Of a stretch of DNA of 64,000 nucleotides, positions 9,109 through 17,856 are shown piece by piece. This stretch comes from Robinsoniella peoriensis. Lineage in GTDB: Bacteria > Bacillota > Clostridia > Lachnospirales > Lachnospiraceae. The position numbers and the translations under genes were made by a program. Below the pieces are notes generated by a model. That model ran no database searches and was not told where the DNA came from. It saw only the letters and a program-made list of their open reading frames with translations. How positions within the stretch are numbered: the stretch's first letter is position 1; each line of letters opens with the position of its first letter. The DNA lies in contig NZ_JTGN01000017.1 in the NCBI RefSeq assembly GCF_000797495.1, forward strand, positions 1 to 64,000. The letters are read 5' to 3'.

Positions 9109-9219
9109 AGCTGGATCTGTTTATCTTCAATTTTTTGGATCTTATTCCCCCTGTATTTATATACGTTTCAGGACGAAGAAAGCAACAATGAAAATAAAAT
9201 AACAAATCAAATAACAAAA

Positions 9220-10251
9220 TCAAACAGTAGATCCCCTGACAATCAGTTCAGTGGCATACTGGGCAAAAATGCAGGGTGCATCCGGATGATCGATTCGCTC
9301 AATAATCTGCCTGGCGGCAGCTATGCCGAGATATTCTTTGGGGGTGCTGATGGTGGTAAGCGCCGGGACAATCCGTTCGGAGGCGGGAATATTATCAAAA
9401 CCCGTAACACTGACATCCCGGGGAACCTTATAACCCAAAAACTGCAGGGCATAAATAAGCTGGATTGCCAGCCAGTCGTTTCCACAGATGAAGACGTCAG
9501 GAAGACCGGACATCTGTTGGATTTTTTCAATTACTAACCCAAAATTGCGAAAGTCATCTGTTGTTTCGTGGAGCAGAGAACAGTTCTGGTCCAATTTTAA
9601 ATTATGTTCTTTCAGACATTCGTTCAGGGCATCATATCTCTCCTGGAATCCCCGCCCTACATTTGATGTGTAAATATCACCAATAAATCCAAATCTCTTT
9701 GCTCCTTTTTTCAGGAGCTGTCTTGTAATATTAAAAATGTTTATCTTGTTTTCCATTGTAATAATATCAAATTTTCCAATCAGGTCGTGGTAGTTCTTTG
9801 GCATATCCACAGTTACAATGGGAAGGTGGAACTGCAAAAGCGCTTTACATACCGATTCATAACAAATCTCAACAATGATTATGCCTTTTATATTGGGATC
9901 GTAGATGGAACCCGGAAATTGAAGGGTTTTTAAATCGGTGTCAGACATAATTCCCAGAACAAGATGGTAGTTTGCCGCAGAGAGAATGGCTTCAATTCCT
10001 TTCAGTACGCTGCTCCAAAATTCGGAATCATTTGCATAAGTACGGGTTAAAAAGAGAATGGAACCTTTATTAGCAGGTTTTGCCGCGGATGGAGAAAACT
10101 CTGAGTGGTTAGTATAGTGCATTTCTTTTGCTTTTGCATGAACCAGTTCCTGGGTTTTGGGAGAAACTTCGCTGCTTCCTTTTAGGGCTTTCGCCACAGT
10201 ATTTCTGGATAAATTCAGTTCTTTTGCGATATCTTTAATCGTGCATTTCAT
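9220..10251 (-). CDS. LacI family transcriptional regulator
   Basis: This 343-residue repressor has an N-terminal LacI helix-turn-helix (TIKDIAKELNLSRNTVAKAL, residues 4-23), a hinge region and a periplasmic-binding-protein-like effector domain ending in the usual dimer segment (ITGFDNIPASERIVPALTTI-like). AGGAGGAG precedes its ATG. It is divergent to the GH32/ABC/GH172 operon. ATGCAC half-sites lie next to both promoters, so it probably represses that operon and itself, with a fructose-type oligosaccharide or product as inducer (inference). Confidence 0.94.
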   Translation of the reverse strand: MKCTIKDIAKELNLSRNTVAKALKGSSEVSPKTQELVHAKAKEMHYTNHSEFSPSAAKPANKGSILFLTRTYANDSEFWSSVLKGIEAILSAANYHLVLGIMSDTDLKTLQFPGSIYDPNIKGIIIVEICYESVCKALLQFHLPIVTVDMPKNYHDLIGKFDIITMENKINIFNITRQLLKKGAKRFGFIGDIYTSNVGRGFQERYDALNECLKEHNLKLDQNCSLLHETTDDFRNFGLVIEKIQQMSGLPDVFICGNDWLAIQLIYALQFLGYKVPRDVSVTGFDNIPASERIVPALTTISTPKEYLGIAAARQIIERIDHPDAPCIFAQYATELIVRGSTV

Positions 10252-10275
10252 AGATACTCCTCCTGTTTAATACCC

Positions 10276-10303
10276 ATTATAGCACAAAAAAATTAAAAAT
10301 CAA
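10276..10303 (-). promoter_or_regulatory. Promoter of the lacI-type gene
   Basis: On the minus strand TTGATT (10298-10303) and TATAAT (10276-10281) are separated by 16 bases and sit 25 bases upstream of the start codon. Confidence 0.6.
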
Positions 10304-10309
10304 TCTAAT

Positions 10310-10324
10310 ATGCACGAAATGCAC
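10310..10324. promoter_or_regulatory. Tandem ATGCAC half-sites (probable LacI auto-operator)
   Basis: Two ATGCAC words occur at 10310-10315 and 10319-10324, immediately upstream of the regulator's -35 element. The same word builds the palindrome at 10466 and recurs in TATGCACGAAA at 10488, which suggests one protein binds all of them. Confidence 0.5.
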
Positions 10325-10416
10325 GGTAATAAACAATAAATATATAAATTATACACAAAATGCATAAAAAAATACTAGTAAATTGTAGAGAATATACAAA
10401 AAATGGGGCAAAAAGG

Positions 10417-10445
10417 TTGAAAATAATGAGGCATTATGATAATAT
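10417..10445 (+). promoter_or_regulatory. Promoter of the GH32/ABC/GH172 operon
   Basis: TTGAAA (10417-10422) and TAATAT (10440-10445) are 17 bases apart. The palindromic operator begins about 20 bases downstream of the -10, a position where a bound repressor would block transcription. Confidence 0.6.
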
Positions 10446-10465
10446 TTAGTTACAAACAAAACAAA

Positions 10466-10479
10466 ATGCACCAGTGCAT
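10466..10479. promoter_or_regulatory. Palindromic LacI-type operator
   Basis: ATGCACCAGTGCAT has perfect six-base arms around a two-base centre. It lies between the -10 element and the ribosome binding site of the GH32-like gene, opposite a LacI-family gene. Confidence 0.75.
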
Positions 10480-10509
10480 AAATAGATTATGCACGAAAGG
10501 AGAGGCGAT

Positions 10510-11955
10510 ATGAAAAAGCTGTTTTACCAACCGGAAAATGCTTGGGTAGGTGATTTAATCCCTTATTATGAGAATGGAATTTATTATGGTTATTATCTTC
10601 ATGATCCTCGTTTGAAAGAGAAAGAGTATGCAGAAGAAACTACCTGGCATCTGGTGACAACCCGGGATTTTGTAAATCTGGAATACAAAGGAGAAGCTAT
10701 CGCAAGAGGAGGAGATGAGGAACCGAACAAAAATGCATACACCGGATCGGTAATGAAAGACCGGGAGGGGATATACCATGCATTTTATACGGCATATAAT
10801 GCGGATATCAAAATAAATGGAAAAAGCGTGCAGACGGTAATGCAGGCATTGGGAGAGGATCCGGAACATCTGGTAACAAAAAAGGATTTCCTCTTTGCGG
10901 CGGATGGTGAGATATATGAAGAATTTGACTGGCGTGACCCATTTGTTTTCTGGAATGAAGAGGAAAGCTGTTATTACATGCTATTAGCTGCCAGGCTGAA
11001 AGACTCCGGAGATTTAAGAGGCGGTTGCATCGGTCTTTCAAAATCTTCAGATCTGGTGAACTGGTCTTATGCAGAACCTTTCTACAGCCCGAAAATGTAT
11101 ATTACAATGGAATGTCCGGAAGTTTTCCGGATGGGTGAGTACTGGTACCTGGTTTTTTCCACGTTTTCCGATCAGTTTACCACCCATTACCGTTATTCAA
11201 AAAGTTTGTCAGGACCCTGGCTGATTCCGGAGGATGATGTATTTGACACCAGAGCAAATTATGCTATTAAGACAGCTTCTGACGGGAAGAAACGTTATGC
11301 ATTCGGCTGGATTGCAAGTAAGTTTGGAGCGGATGATTTTGGGCCCTGGGAATGGGGCGGTACCATGGCATTTCACGAGCTGATCCAGGATCCGGAATCC
11401 GGTTTGCTCCGTACTGTGCCTACGAAGGCTCTGAAAGATTTCTATCAAACAGCAGCAGAGCCGGTAAGCCCGGACTGCTATAATTGCAGTCTGTCACCGG
11501 AGGGAGATATTTCCAGTGAAACCTTAGGGGCAATTTTGTATGATATACCGGAAGATTGTTTTTCTGTGGAGTTGGAATTTGAGGCTGCGAATGCCCATGA
11601 ATTCGGTATAGCCTTACATACGGATAAAGGACTGGAAACGGGGTATTTCCTGCGTATGAACAGGAGCCGCAATCAGGTGGCATGGGATATGTGGCCCAGA
11701 TCCGAAAAGGGATTTTACCAATGGCAGATTAAAGGAGATGTTCCGTATCAGATCGAAACGGCAAGGAAGCTTCCACAGGGAAAACGGTTTAAATTATTTC
11801 TGATCCGGGAGGATGATATCTGTGTGGTATATATAAATGATGAGGTAGCGATGTCTACCAGGATGTATCGTTATAAGGGCGGAAAAGCCGGAATCTATGT
11901 GATTCAGGGCAGTGTGAAACTAATAAATTACTGTGTGAAAACTAATAAATTGTAA
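10510..11955 (+). CDS. Glycoside hydrolase family 32-like beta-fructosidase
   Basis: This 481-residue cytoplasmic five-bladed propeller hydrolase has the GH32 triad in order: WVGD (Asp15 at the nucleophile position, replacing the usual WMNDPNG), NAYTGS, WRDPF (Asp143) and MECPE (Glu201 as acid/base). A C-terminal beta-sandwich covers about 330-481. The divergent first motif points to a subgroup distinct from classic invertase or levanase. The start at 10510 is preferred over ATG 10489 because AGGAG precedes it and 10489 overlaps an operator half-site. First gene of the operon shared with the ABC genes and GH172. Role: splitting an imported fructose-containing oligosaccharide (inferred). Confidence 0.85.
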   Translation: MKKLFYQPENAWVGDLIPYYENGIYYGYYLHDPRLKEKEYAEETTWHLVTTRDFVNLEYKGEAIARGGDEEPNKNAYTGSVMKDREGIYHAFYTAYNADIKINGKSVQTVMQALGEDPEHLVTKKDFLFAADGEIYEEFDWRDPFVFWNEEESCYYMLLAARLKDSGDLRGGCIGLSKSSDLVNWSYAEPFYSPKMYITMECPEVFRMGEYWYLVFSTFSDQFTTHYRYSKSLSGPWLIPEDDVFDTRANYAIKTASDGKKRYAFGWIASKFGADDFGPWEWGGTMAFHELIQDPESGLLRTVPTKALKDFYQTAAEPVSPDCYNCSLSPEGDISSETLGAILYDIPEDCFSVELEFEAANAHEFGIALHTDKGLETGYFLRMNRSRNQVAWDMWPRSEKGFYQWQIKGDVPYQIETARKLPQGKRFKLFLIREDDICVVYINDEVAMSTRMYRYKGGKAGIYVIQGSVKLINYCVKTNKL

Positions 11956-11977
11956 AAGGAATGAAAGGGGTATTCTT

Positions 11978-13339
11978 ATGAAAAAGAAAACATTAGTTGT
12001 TTTGATGGCGATGGCAGCTGCAGCGGTACTCACAGTTGGATGTGGAGCCGGGAGTAATAAAGGTACGGAAGTGAAAACGGAAAAGAAGGCAGGAAGTGAG
12101 GCAGGAAGTGAGACTGCAGATAAAGCAGCACAGGATAGCGGGGAGGGGGTAACCAGTGTAAAGTGGTTAACTTCCAGGCCGGTAGACGGTGCTATTGACC
12201 AGACAATGAGGGAAATTGCAGAGCAGTACAGTAAGGAAAAGGGGGGAAACTGGCAGATTGAAATCGAGACAACAGCAGACCGCCCGTCTTATCTGCAAAA
12301 ATTAAAGACTTTGATTGCTGGCGGAAATATGCCGGACATTATAGATATTGATGCGGATCCCTACTGTAAGGAACTGGTGGAAGCCGGAATGCTGGTAGAT
12401 GTGAAGAAATTCCTGGAGGACAATGGAAAATACGATTCTTTTTATCCCACGGCGCTGAAATATCAGGAATTTACAGATGGTACGATGTATACGCTTCCCC
12501 TGGAATATCATGTGGAAATGACCTGGTATAACAAGGAGATTTTCCAGAAATACAACCTGCAGGTACCAGAGACTATGGACGAGTGGCTGGATGTATGCAA
12601 GACCTTAAAAGATAATGGAGTCACACCCATTTCCGTGGATGGCGTAGACCGTTGGCCTGTGCAGCGTTATCTGGCGATGATGCCTTTTCGGGAAAGCGGA
12701 AATGATTTTATTATCGGCCTGCGTGACGGGAAAGAGTCTATGAGCAGTGAAGTGGGAATGAAAGGCGTAAAATTCCTGCAGGATATCGGTCAGTATTTTA
12801 ACGACGGCTTTGCGGCAACGGATTATGCCACCGCCCAGTCTATGTTCTTAGATGGGAAATCGGCAATGTATTATATCGGTGACTGGGAAATTGGAGCAAT
12901 GCAGGAAGCATATGATGCGGAAAAAATTGATTATTTTTATCTGCCCGCCACAGAGGGGGCAAAGACCGGAGCAAATGAATTCTGTGTAAACTCCGGAATA
13001 GGAATGGCTTTTAACACGGAAACTTTTGATGAAAAAACAAAAGATTTTGTTCTGTATGTAATTGATAATTATGGTGCTCTTTATGCAGGAAGACAGCAGA
13101 TGTCTCCCATTAAAACAGAATTGCCGGCGGAAGTCAGTTATTCGGACTTATATCTGAGAATACAAAAAGATATGCAGTCTACCGGAGAACATTTCCTAAA
13201 GCCCTGGGATACTTATCTGGATGCGGATACCAATACCACGATGCAGGACAACATGCTGTTATTAGCATCGGGAGATATGTCGGCAGAAGATTTCTGCAAA
13301 CTGGTGGACGATTCTGTAGCGGCAAATGCAGGGAATTAA
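11978..13339 (+). CDS. ABC transporter sugar-binding lipoprotein
   Basis: This 453-residue family-1 solute-binding protein has a signal peptide ending in the lipobox LTVGC (Cys22), followed by a charged linker rich in Lys, Glu and Gly with the repeated word KAGSEAGSE. Typical segments are NMPDIIDIDADPYCKELVE and YTLPLEYHVEMTWYNKEIF. It captures the oligosaccharide for the permeases at 13405 and 14331. AAAGGGG precedes the start. A stem-loop follows at 13360, which could stabilise this mRNA segment so that binding protein is made in excess. Confidence 0.93.
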   Translation: MKKKTLVVLMAMAAAAVLTVGCGAGSNKGTEVKTEKKAGSEAGSETADKAAQDSGEGVTSVKWLTSRPVDGAIDQTMREIAEQYSKEKGGNWQIEIETTADRPSYLQKLKTLIAGGNMPDIIDIDADPYCKELVEAGMLVDVKKFLEDNGKYDSFYPTALKYQEFTDGTMYTLPLEYHVEMTWYNKEIFQKYNLQVPETMDEWLDVCKTLKDNGVTPISVDGVDRWPVQRYLAMMPFRESGNDFIIGLRDGKESMSSEVGMKGVKFLQDIGQYFNDGFAATDYATAQSMFLDGKSAMYYIGDWEIGAMQEAYDAEKIDYFYLPATEGAKTGANEFCVNSGIGMAFNTETFDEKTKDFVLYVIDNYGALYAGRQQMSPIKTELPAEVSYSDLYLRIQKDMQSTGEHFLKPWDTYLDADTNTTMQDNMLLLASGDMSAEDFCKLVDDSVAANAGN

Positions 13340-13359
13340 TTTCTGACCCGGCATGAGAT

Positions 13360-13380
13360 CCAGGGGGCGGCGCTCCCTGG
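13360..13380 (+). terminator. Intra-operon stem-loop
   Basis: CCAGGG/CCCTGG encloses a GC-rich loop between the binding protein and first permease. There is no U-tract, so it is more likely an mRNA-stabilising or attenuating hairpin than a full terminator. Confidence 0.5.
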
Positions 13381-13404
13381 ACAACTTAATTTAAGGAGGA
13401 AGAT

Positions 13405-14334
13405 ATGGGAATTATACGCGATAAAAAGGCTTATGCCGTTTTTCTGCTCCCTGCATTATTGTTTTACATATTTGCGGTGTTTTACCCGATTGAGGAATCT
13501 ATAAGGCTGAGCTTTATGAAGTGGAACGGGATTGGGAATAAAACCTTTGTAATGTTTGATAATTACATAGCCATGTTTAAGGATAAGGTATTTTACACAG
13601 CATTTGTAAACAATCTGGTTTACCTGCTGATTGTAGTGGTAATACAGTTATCGATTGGTTTGCTGTTTGCCATATTGCTGACCTATATGACGAAAAGAGT
13701 AACGCTGGTAAAGACGCTGTATTATGTTCCGTGTATTGTTACCACCGTGGCGGTAACCCAGCTATTCCGAAGCATTTACTCCACGGAGCCCATGGGACTT
13801 TTAAACCAAATACTGAATTCCGTGGGTCTTGGCGGACTTGCGACATCCTGGCTGGCGAATGTCAAAACGGTACTGGCTGCTGTCTCGGTACCGGAGGGCT
13901 GGAGGTTTACGGGTATGTACATGGTGATCTTTTATGCAGCCCTGGTATCTCTTGACCCTTCTGTCTACGAAGCAGCCAAGATGGATGGGGCATCAGAACT
14001 TCAGATTCTGTTTAAGATCAAAATTCCGCTGATCAAAGATATTCTGCTGCTTACCCTGACAATGTGCCTGACGGGGGCACTCAGAGGATTTGATATCCCG
14101 TTCTTACTGACCAGCGGCGGACCCGGAAATACCAGTGAGCTCATGTCGACTTATATGTATAAGAAGGCATTTTCCAGCAACCAATACGGCTATGGAAGTG
14201 CGCTTGCAGTGTTTATTATCATTGAAAGTGTATTAGTGGTATTTACACTCCGGAAACTGTTTACCAGCAAAGAGGATCGGGAAATGAAAGCGTTGGAAAA
14301 AGAAAGAAGAAAGCGAAGGAGGGCAAAGGGATGA
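13405..14334 (+). CDS. Sugar ABC transporter permease (MalF type)
   Basis: This 309-residue polytopic membrane protein has its first TM at about 9-30 (AVFLLPALLFYIFAVFYPI) and the ATPase-contact loop EAAKMDGASELQILFKIKIP. The Lys/Arg-rich C-terminus (KERRKRRRAKG) is cytoplasmic. AAGGAGG lies eight bases before the ATG. Its stop overlaps the start of the next gene (ATGA). It is the importer partner of the lipoprotein at 11978. Confidence 0.93.
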   Translation: MGIIRDKKAYAVFLLPALLFYIFAVFYPIEESIRLSFMKWNGIGNKTFVMFDNYIAMFKDKVFYTAFVNNLVYLLIVVVIQLSIGLLFAILLTYMTKRVTLVKTLYYVPCIVTTVAVTQLFRSIYSTEPMGLLNQILNSVGLGGLATSWLANVKTVLAAVSVPEGWRFTGMYMVIFYAALVSLDPSVYEAAKMDGASELQILFKIKIPLIKDILLLTLTMCLTGALRGFDIPFLLTSGGPGNTSELMSTYMYKKAFSSNQYGYGSALAVFIIIESVLVVFTLRKLFTSKEDREMKALEKERRKRRRAKG

Positions 14335-15158
14335 AAAGAAAAGCCGGGAAAATTATTTTTATCATATTCATTCTGGGATTTCTGGTTATTCAGATTTATC
14401 CGGTGATCTGGCTATTTATCGCAAGTATTAAGCCTTCTGTGGAGCTTGCCAGCGCACCATTTGCACTGCCCAGTAAAGTTACTTTTGAAAATTTTATAAA
14501 GGTACTTTCAGACGGAAAAATCGGGGGTTATATGTGGAACAGTTTAAAAGTTACAGGAATATCCCTGATTTTAATTGTGGCATTAAGTGCGACTGCCGGT
14601 TTTGCTATTTCTAAATTTAATATAAGATTTAACCGGGGAGTTTATGCGTTTTTTACTTTTGGTATTATGGTTCCGGTTCAGATTACCCTGATTCCGCTCT
14701 TTATATTTTACAGCAAAATGGGGGTGTTAAATACCAGTTTTTCCATGATTCTGCCGCAGGTAGGATTTGCCCTTCCGCTGTCCGTTATGATGTTTGTCAG
14801 CTTCTACAGTTTTGTTCCCAACGAACTGATTGAGGCATCCATTGTAGACGGCTGTTCATCATACCGCATCTTTGGACAGATTGTTTTTCCTTTAGCCAGA
14901 AATACGGTCATCACCATTGCATCTATGTATAGCATATTAATCTGGAATGATTTTATTTTCGCCAATACTTTTATCAGCGATTCCAAGGCGAAAACCGTGG
15001 CTATGGGGTTAAAAGATTATGTAGGTGCGTTTGGAAATGTAGACTGGGGCTCTACCTTTGCGGCTATCGTAATATCAATTCTGCCGCCGCTGGTGATTTA
15101 TTTCTTGTTAAATAAATGGGTAACATCAGGGATGACTATGGGCGCTACTAAGGGATAA
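14331..15158 (+). CDS. Sugar ABC transporter permease (MalG type)
   Basis: This 275-residue permease has the EAA-loop variant EASIVDGCSSYRIFGQIVFP and the typical C-terminus WVTSGMTMGATKG. Membrane segments are spread along the whole length. It is coupled to the previous permease by a four-base overlap. The 129-base gap to the GH172 gene shows no promoter or terminator I can defend, so GH172 is probably co-transcribed. Confidence 0.93.
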   Translation: MKRKAGKIIFIIFILGFLVIQIYPVIWLFIASIKPSVELASAPFALPSKVTFENFIKVLSDGKIGGYMWNSLKVTGISLILIVALSATAGFAISKFNIRFNRGVYAFFTFGIMVPVQITLIPLFIFYSKMGVLNTSFSMILPQVGFALPLSVMMFVSFYSFVPNELIEASIVDGCSSYRIFGQIVFPLARNTVITIASMYSILIWNDFIFANTFISDSKAKTVAMGLKDYVGAFGNVDWGSTFAAIVISILPPLVIYFLLNKWVTSGMTMGATKG

Positions 15159-15287
15159 AAATATCTGGAAATCAGGAAGGAAAAACTGATTGATGGGAAA
15201 AGACAAACAAGGTATGGAGAATGATGGTTACAGGAACCCATAAAAAAACCTAGAAAGTAAAGAAAGAATATAAGGGGTGATATAGAT

Positions 15288-16403
15288 ATGGAGAGATATG
15301 GAAGCATGCCGGGAGAATTAAGCGCAATTCCCTTTTTCCGGCGTGGAAAATCTAGGGCTGTGAATGCGGAAAATCCAACAGGGGAAAAGGGAAAGGGCGG
15401 TATGTCGGCAAGTCCCCTGGGGCCTTCCAGAAAAGGAAGTCCCTGTCTTAAAAATATTCCATCCGGCGAGACGATTGTTCTTGGAGACATTAAGGGGTGC
15501 GGCATCATCAGTCATATCTGGATTACGGTGGATAATAAAACATCACCGGGAGACTGCTTTGTACTTCGGGATCTGATACTGCGCATGTACTGGGACGGGG
15601 AAGAATATCCCTCTGTGCAGGTGCCCCTGGGGGATTTCTTCTGCTGTGGCTTTGGGAAGGAATGTATGGTAAATTCACTTCCGGTTGTGGTGGTGCCATT
15701 AAGGGGATTTAATTCATATTTTCAGATGCCGTTTCATAAGGGAGCACGCATTACCCTGGAGAACCAGCATGTGAATCCGATACCGGCTTTTTTCTATCAA
15801 ATAGACTACTGTCTCTATGATTCACTGCCAAGTGAATGCAGCTATTTTCATGCCAGCTGGAGAAGACAGCCGGTTACGGAGACGGGAATGGACTATGTCA
15901 TAGCAGATGAAATCAAAGGACAGGGACATTATATCGGGACCTATCTTGCACTATCCACTTTACAGCGGTATTGGTGGGGAGAAGGTGAGGTGAAATTCTA
16001 CATAGACGGTGACAGGGAATATCCCACAATCTGCGGAACAGGGATGGAAGACTACTTTGGAGGGTCCTGGAGTTTTGCTACTCAAGTGAACCAGAAAACA
16101 GTAGAAACTACCTATTGTACGCCGTATCTGGGATACCCTTATTACTCCCGGCATGACGATTTGCTTTCCAATCCATATCATAATGATGACTGCCCTCCGA
16201 TGAGAGGATTTTACCGGTGGCACATTCCTGATCCAGTCTTTTTCGAAGATGACCTGCGGGTGACAGTCCAGCAAATCGGAGTCTCTCACAATGGTTTATT
16301 TGAAAGGCAGGATGATCTCTCCAGTGTGGCATATTGGTATCAGTCAGAACCGCACCGGCCTCTTCCTGATTTGCCCTGCAGAGAAAAGCGCTGGCCCCGA
16401 TAA
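15288..16403 (+). CDS. Glycoside hydrolase family 172 (DUF2961) protein
   Basis: This 371-residue cytoplasmic protein matches the GH172/DUF2961 pattern. It opens with an arginine-containing FFRRGKSRAVNAENPTGEKG stretch, followed by GCGIISHIWIT. Then come WWGEGEVKFYIDGD and ICGTGMEDYFGGSW, which hold the conserved acidic residues (Glu232/Glu234 and Glu254) expected at the active site. The family includes the Bifidobacterium dentium difructose dianhydride I synthase/hydrolase and related arabinofuranosidases/fructofuranosidases. Co-location with a GH32-like enzyme and a LacI regulator supports action on alpha-linked fructose or difructose anhydrides; this is inference, as other GH172 members act on D-arabinan. 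Confidence 0.87.
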   Translation: MERYGSMPGELSAIPFFRRGKSRAVNAENPTGEKGKGGMSASPLGPSRKGSPCLKNIPSGETIVLGDIKGCGIISHIWITVDNKTSPGDCFVLRDLILRMYWDGEEYPSVQVPLGDFFCCGFGKECMVNSLPVVVVPLRGFNSYFQMPFHKGARITLENQHVNPIPAFFYQIDYCLYDSLPSECSYFHASWRRQPVTETGMDYVIADEIKGQGHYIGTYLALSTLQRYWWGEGEVKFYIDGDREYPTICGTGMEDYFGGSWSFATQVNQKTVETTYCTPYLGYPYYSRHDDLLSNPYHNDDCPPMRGFYRWHIPDPVFFEDDLRVTVQQIGVSHNGLFERQDDLSSVAYWYQSEPHRPLPDLPCREKRWPR

Positions 16404-16439
16404 TCCCAATTTTACGTTACAGAATATCTTTGGGATATA

Positions 16440-16468
16440 TTGTAAATCAAAATACCCTGTGATAAAAT
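16440..16468 (+). promoter_or_regulatory. Promoter of lipoprotein gene
   Basis: TTGTAA (16440-16445) and TAAAAT (16463-16468) are 17 bases apart, 30 bases before the TTG start at 16499. Confidence 0.6.
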
Positions 16469-16498
16469 ATAGGTATTAATTTACAAAGGGGATATATT

Positions 16499-17755
16499 TT
16501 GAAGAAAAAAATCACATATATAGGCGCAGCATTCCTTTCAATTTTAATGCTTAATGGCTGCGGAAATAAGGTTACGGTAATTGAACAGCCCCACTTTTCA
16601 GGCAGCGGCGAAACGGCTGTAGAATTTTCGGCAAAAGCTAAAGTGATGGAACAGGCAGATAACCGCTCAGCAGATCCAATGGAAAATCAATATAGCTTTA
16701 CCATTAAATTAGGAAAACAGAAACTGACCTTTCCTATGAGTTATACAGATTTAACCGATCAGGGATTTGAAACAACGGATTCCCTGAGGCAGGAACTAAA
16801 ACCGCTTGAGATATCAGAGGATAAGTTATTTTTTAAAGATGGAAAAGCAATATATGCCCAGTTTTTTAATGATACGTCAAAAAAACAGAAACTGGTGGAT
16901 TGCAGCGTGTCAGGCATTATTATTGATACCTCTATGCTGACTGAGGATTCTGCCAGGGTGGTTTTGCCAAAAGGGGTAACGCTTGGAGTCACCAACCAGG
17001 CAGAGATTGAGTATTTATACGGCCCCCCCAATAATACATATGAATTGGAAGCAGATACCCAGCTTTCTTATGAATATGATTCTGGACAGAATATTTTATT
17101 AAATATAGACAATGGAACTAAGATATTGGACAGTATCGATATGCACTGTTACCGTCCAATTTACCGGGAACTGCAGATGGAAAGTATTACAGTAATGGGG
17201 GCATATCGTAAATTAGAAGAGCCTTACCGCTACAAACAGCCCATTGATCTGGGCGATGATATTTACAGTTCTATTGTAGAATATGATTATAAATTGTATG
17301 AACTGCCGGTACCGGTGAGAGAATTTTTGGACCATGGATGGACTTTGGAACAACTGGTATCCAATGTGAAGAATGACAATCAGGAAGTAGCTGGTATGTC
17401 TGATACCCAGATCATTTTAACGAAAACGGGTCAGTTTTTGCAGACCACGGTAAAGAATTATAGTTCCCGGCCGGAATCTATTGAAAATTGTTATCTTACG
17501 AGAGTTTCTGCAGGATCCAAAACTGCAGATGTTGAAATGATGATTCCAACAGGAATTACCAGAGGAATGTCTGGAAAGGAACTTCGGAAATTATTAAAGA
17601 AAGTAAAATATAAGAAAGAAGAAACACCAGAATCCACCGTTTATATCGTCCAGAAAGGAGAAGATTCTCCTGCTGTTACAGAAATTATACTTGATTCAGA
17701 TAAAAATACGGTAGACAGTATCAGCGTAATTGACAGACGGGATACATTGGAGTAG
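16499..17755 (+). CDS. Lipoprotein of unknown function with duplicated domain
   Basis: This 418-residue lipoprotein has a signal peptide ending in LNGC (Cys21). The rest reads as two copies of one domain. Copy 1 (about 68-225) runs from SFTIKLGKQKLTFPMSYTDL through ARVVLPKGVTLGVTN to NIDNGTKILDSIDM. Copy 2 (about 258-415) runs from YDYKLYELPVPVREFLDHGW through ADVEMMIPTGITRGMSGKEL to DSDKNTVDSISV. Each copy has the order target strand, 'DxGW/GF', a helix, 'PxGIT.G.S' and a closing strand. I do not recognise a named family. The start is TTG behind AAAGGGG. It is separate from the GH172 operon through its own promoter. Confidence 0.8.
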   Translation: MKKKITYIGAAFLSILMLNGCGNKVTVIEQPHFSGSGETAVEFSAKAKVMEQADNRSADPMENQYSFTIKLGKQKLTFPMSYTDLTDQGFETTDSLRQELKPLEISEDKLFFKDGKAIYAQFFNDTSKKQKLVDCSVSGIIIDTSMLTEDSARVVLPKGVTLGVTNQAEIEYLYGPPNNTYELEADTQLSYEYDSGQNILLNIDNGTKILDSIDMHCYRPIYRELQMESITVMGAYRKLEEPYRYKQPIDLGDDIYSSIVEYDYKLYELPVPVREFLDHGWTLEQLVSNVKNDNQEVAGMSDTQIILTKTGQFLQTTVKNYSSRPESIENCYLTRVSAGSKTADVEMMIPTGITRGMSGKELRKLLKKVKYKKEETPESTVYIVQKGEDSPAVTEIILDSDKNTVDSISVIDRRDTLE

Positions 17756-17777
17756 TGATGTTTCAGAATATACGCAA

Positions 17778-17856
17778 AAGCCTGTACCGGAATGGCTGTT
17801 CACCAGAACGTGTTAAAAATTCGCTCTGGGAAGAACAGTCACTGCGGTGCAGGCTT
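17778..17856. terminator. Bidirectional terminator region
   Basis: AAGCCTGTACC near 17778 pairs with GGTGCAGGCTT near 17846-17856. GGCTGTTC/GAACAGTC and ACCAGA/TCTGGG extend the stem inward. It lies between two convergent genes, and the far arm reaches the stop codon of the minus-strand gene. Confidence 0.55.

Noticed and set aside
10489..10509. Upstream ATG for the GH32-like gene
   Set aside because: It lies within an ATGCAC half-site and has no ribosome binding site; the ATG at 10510 has AGGAG.
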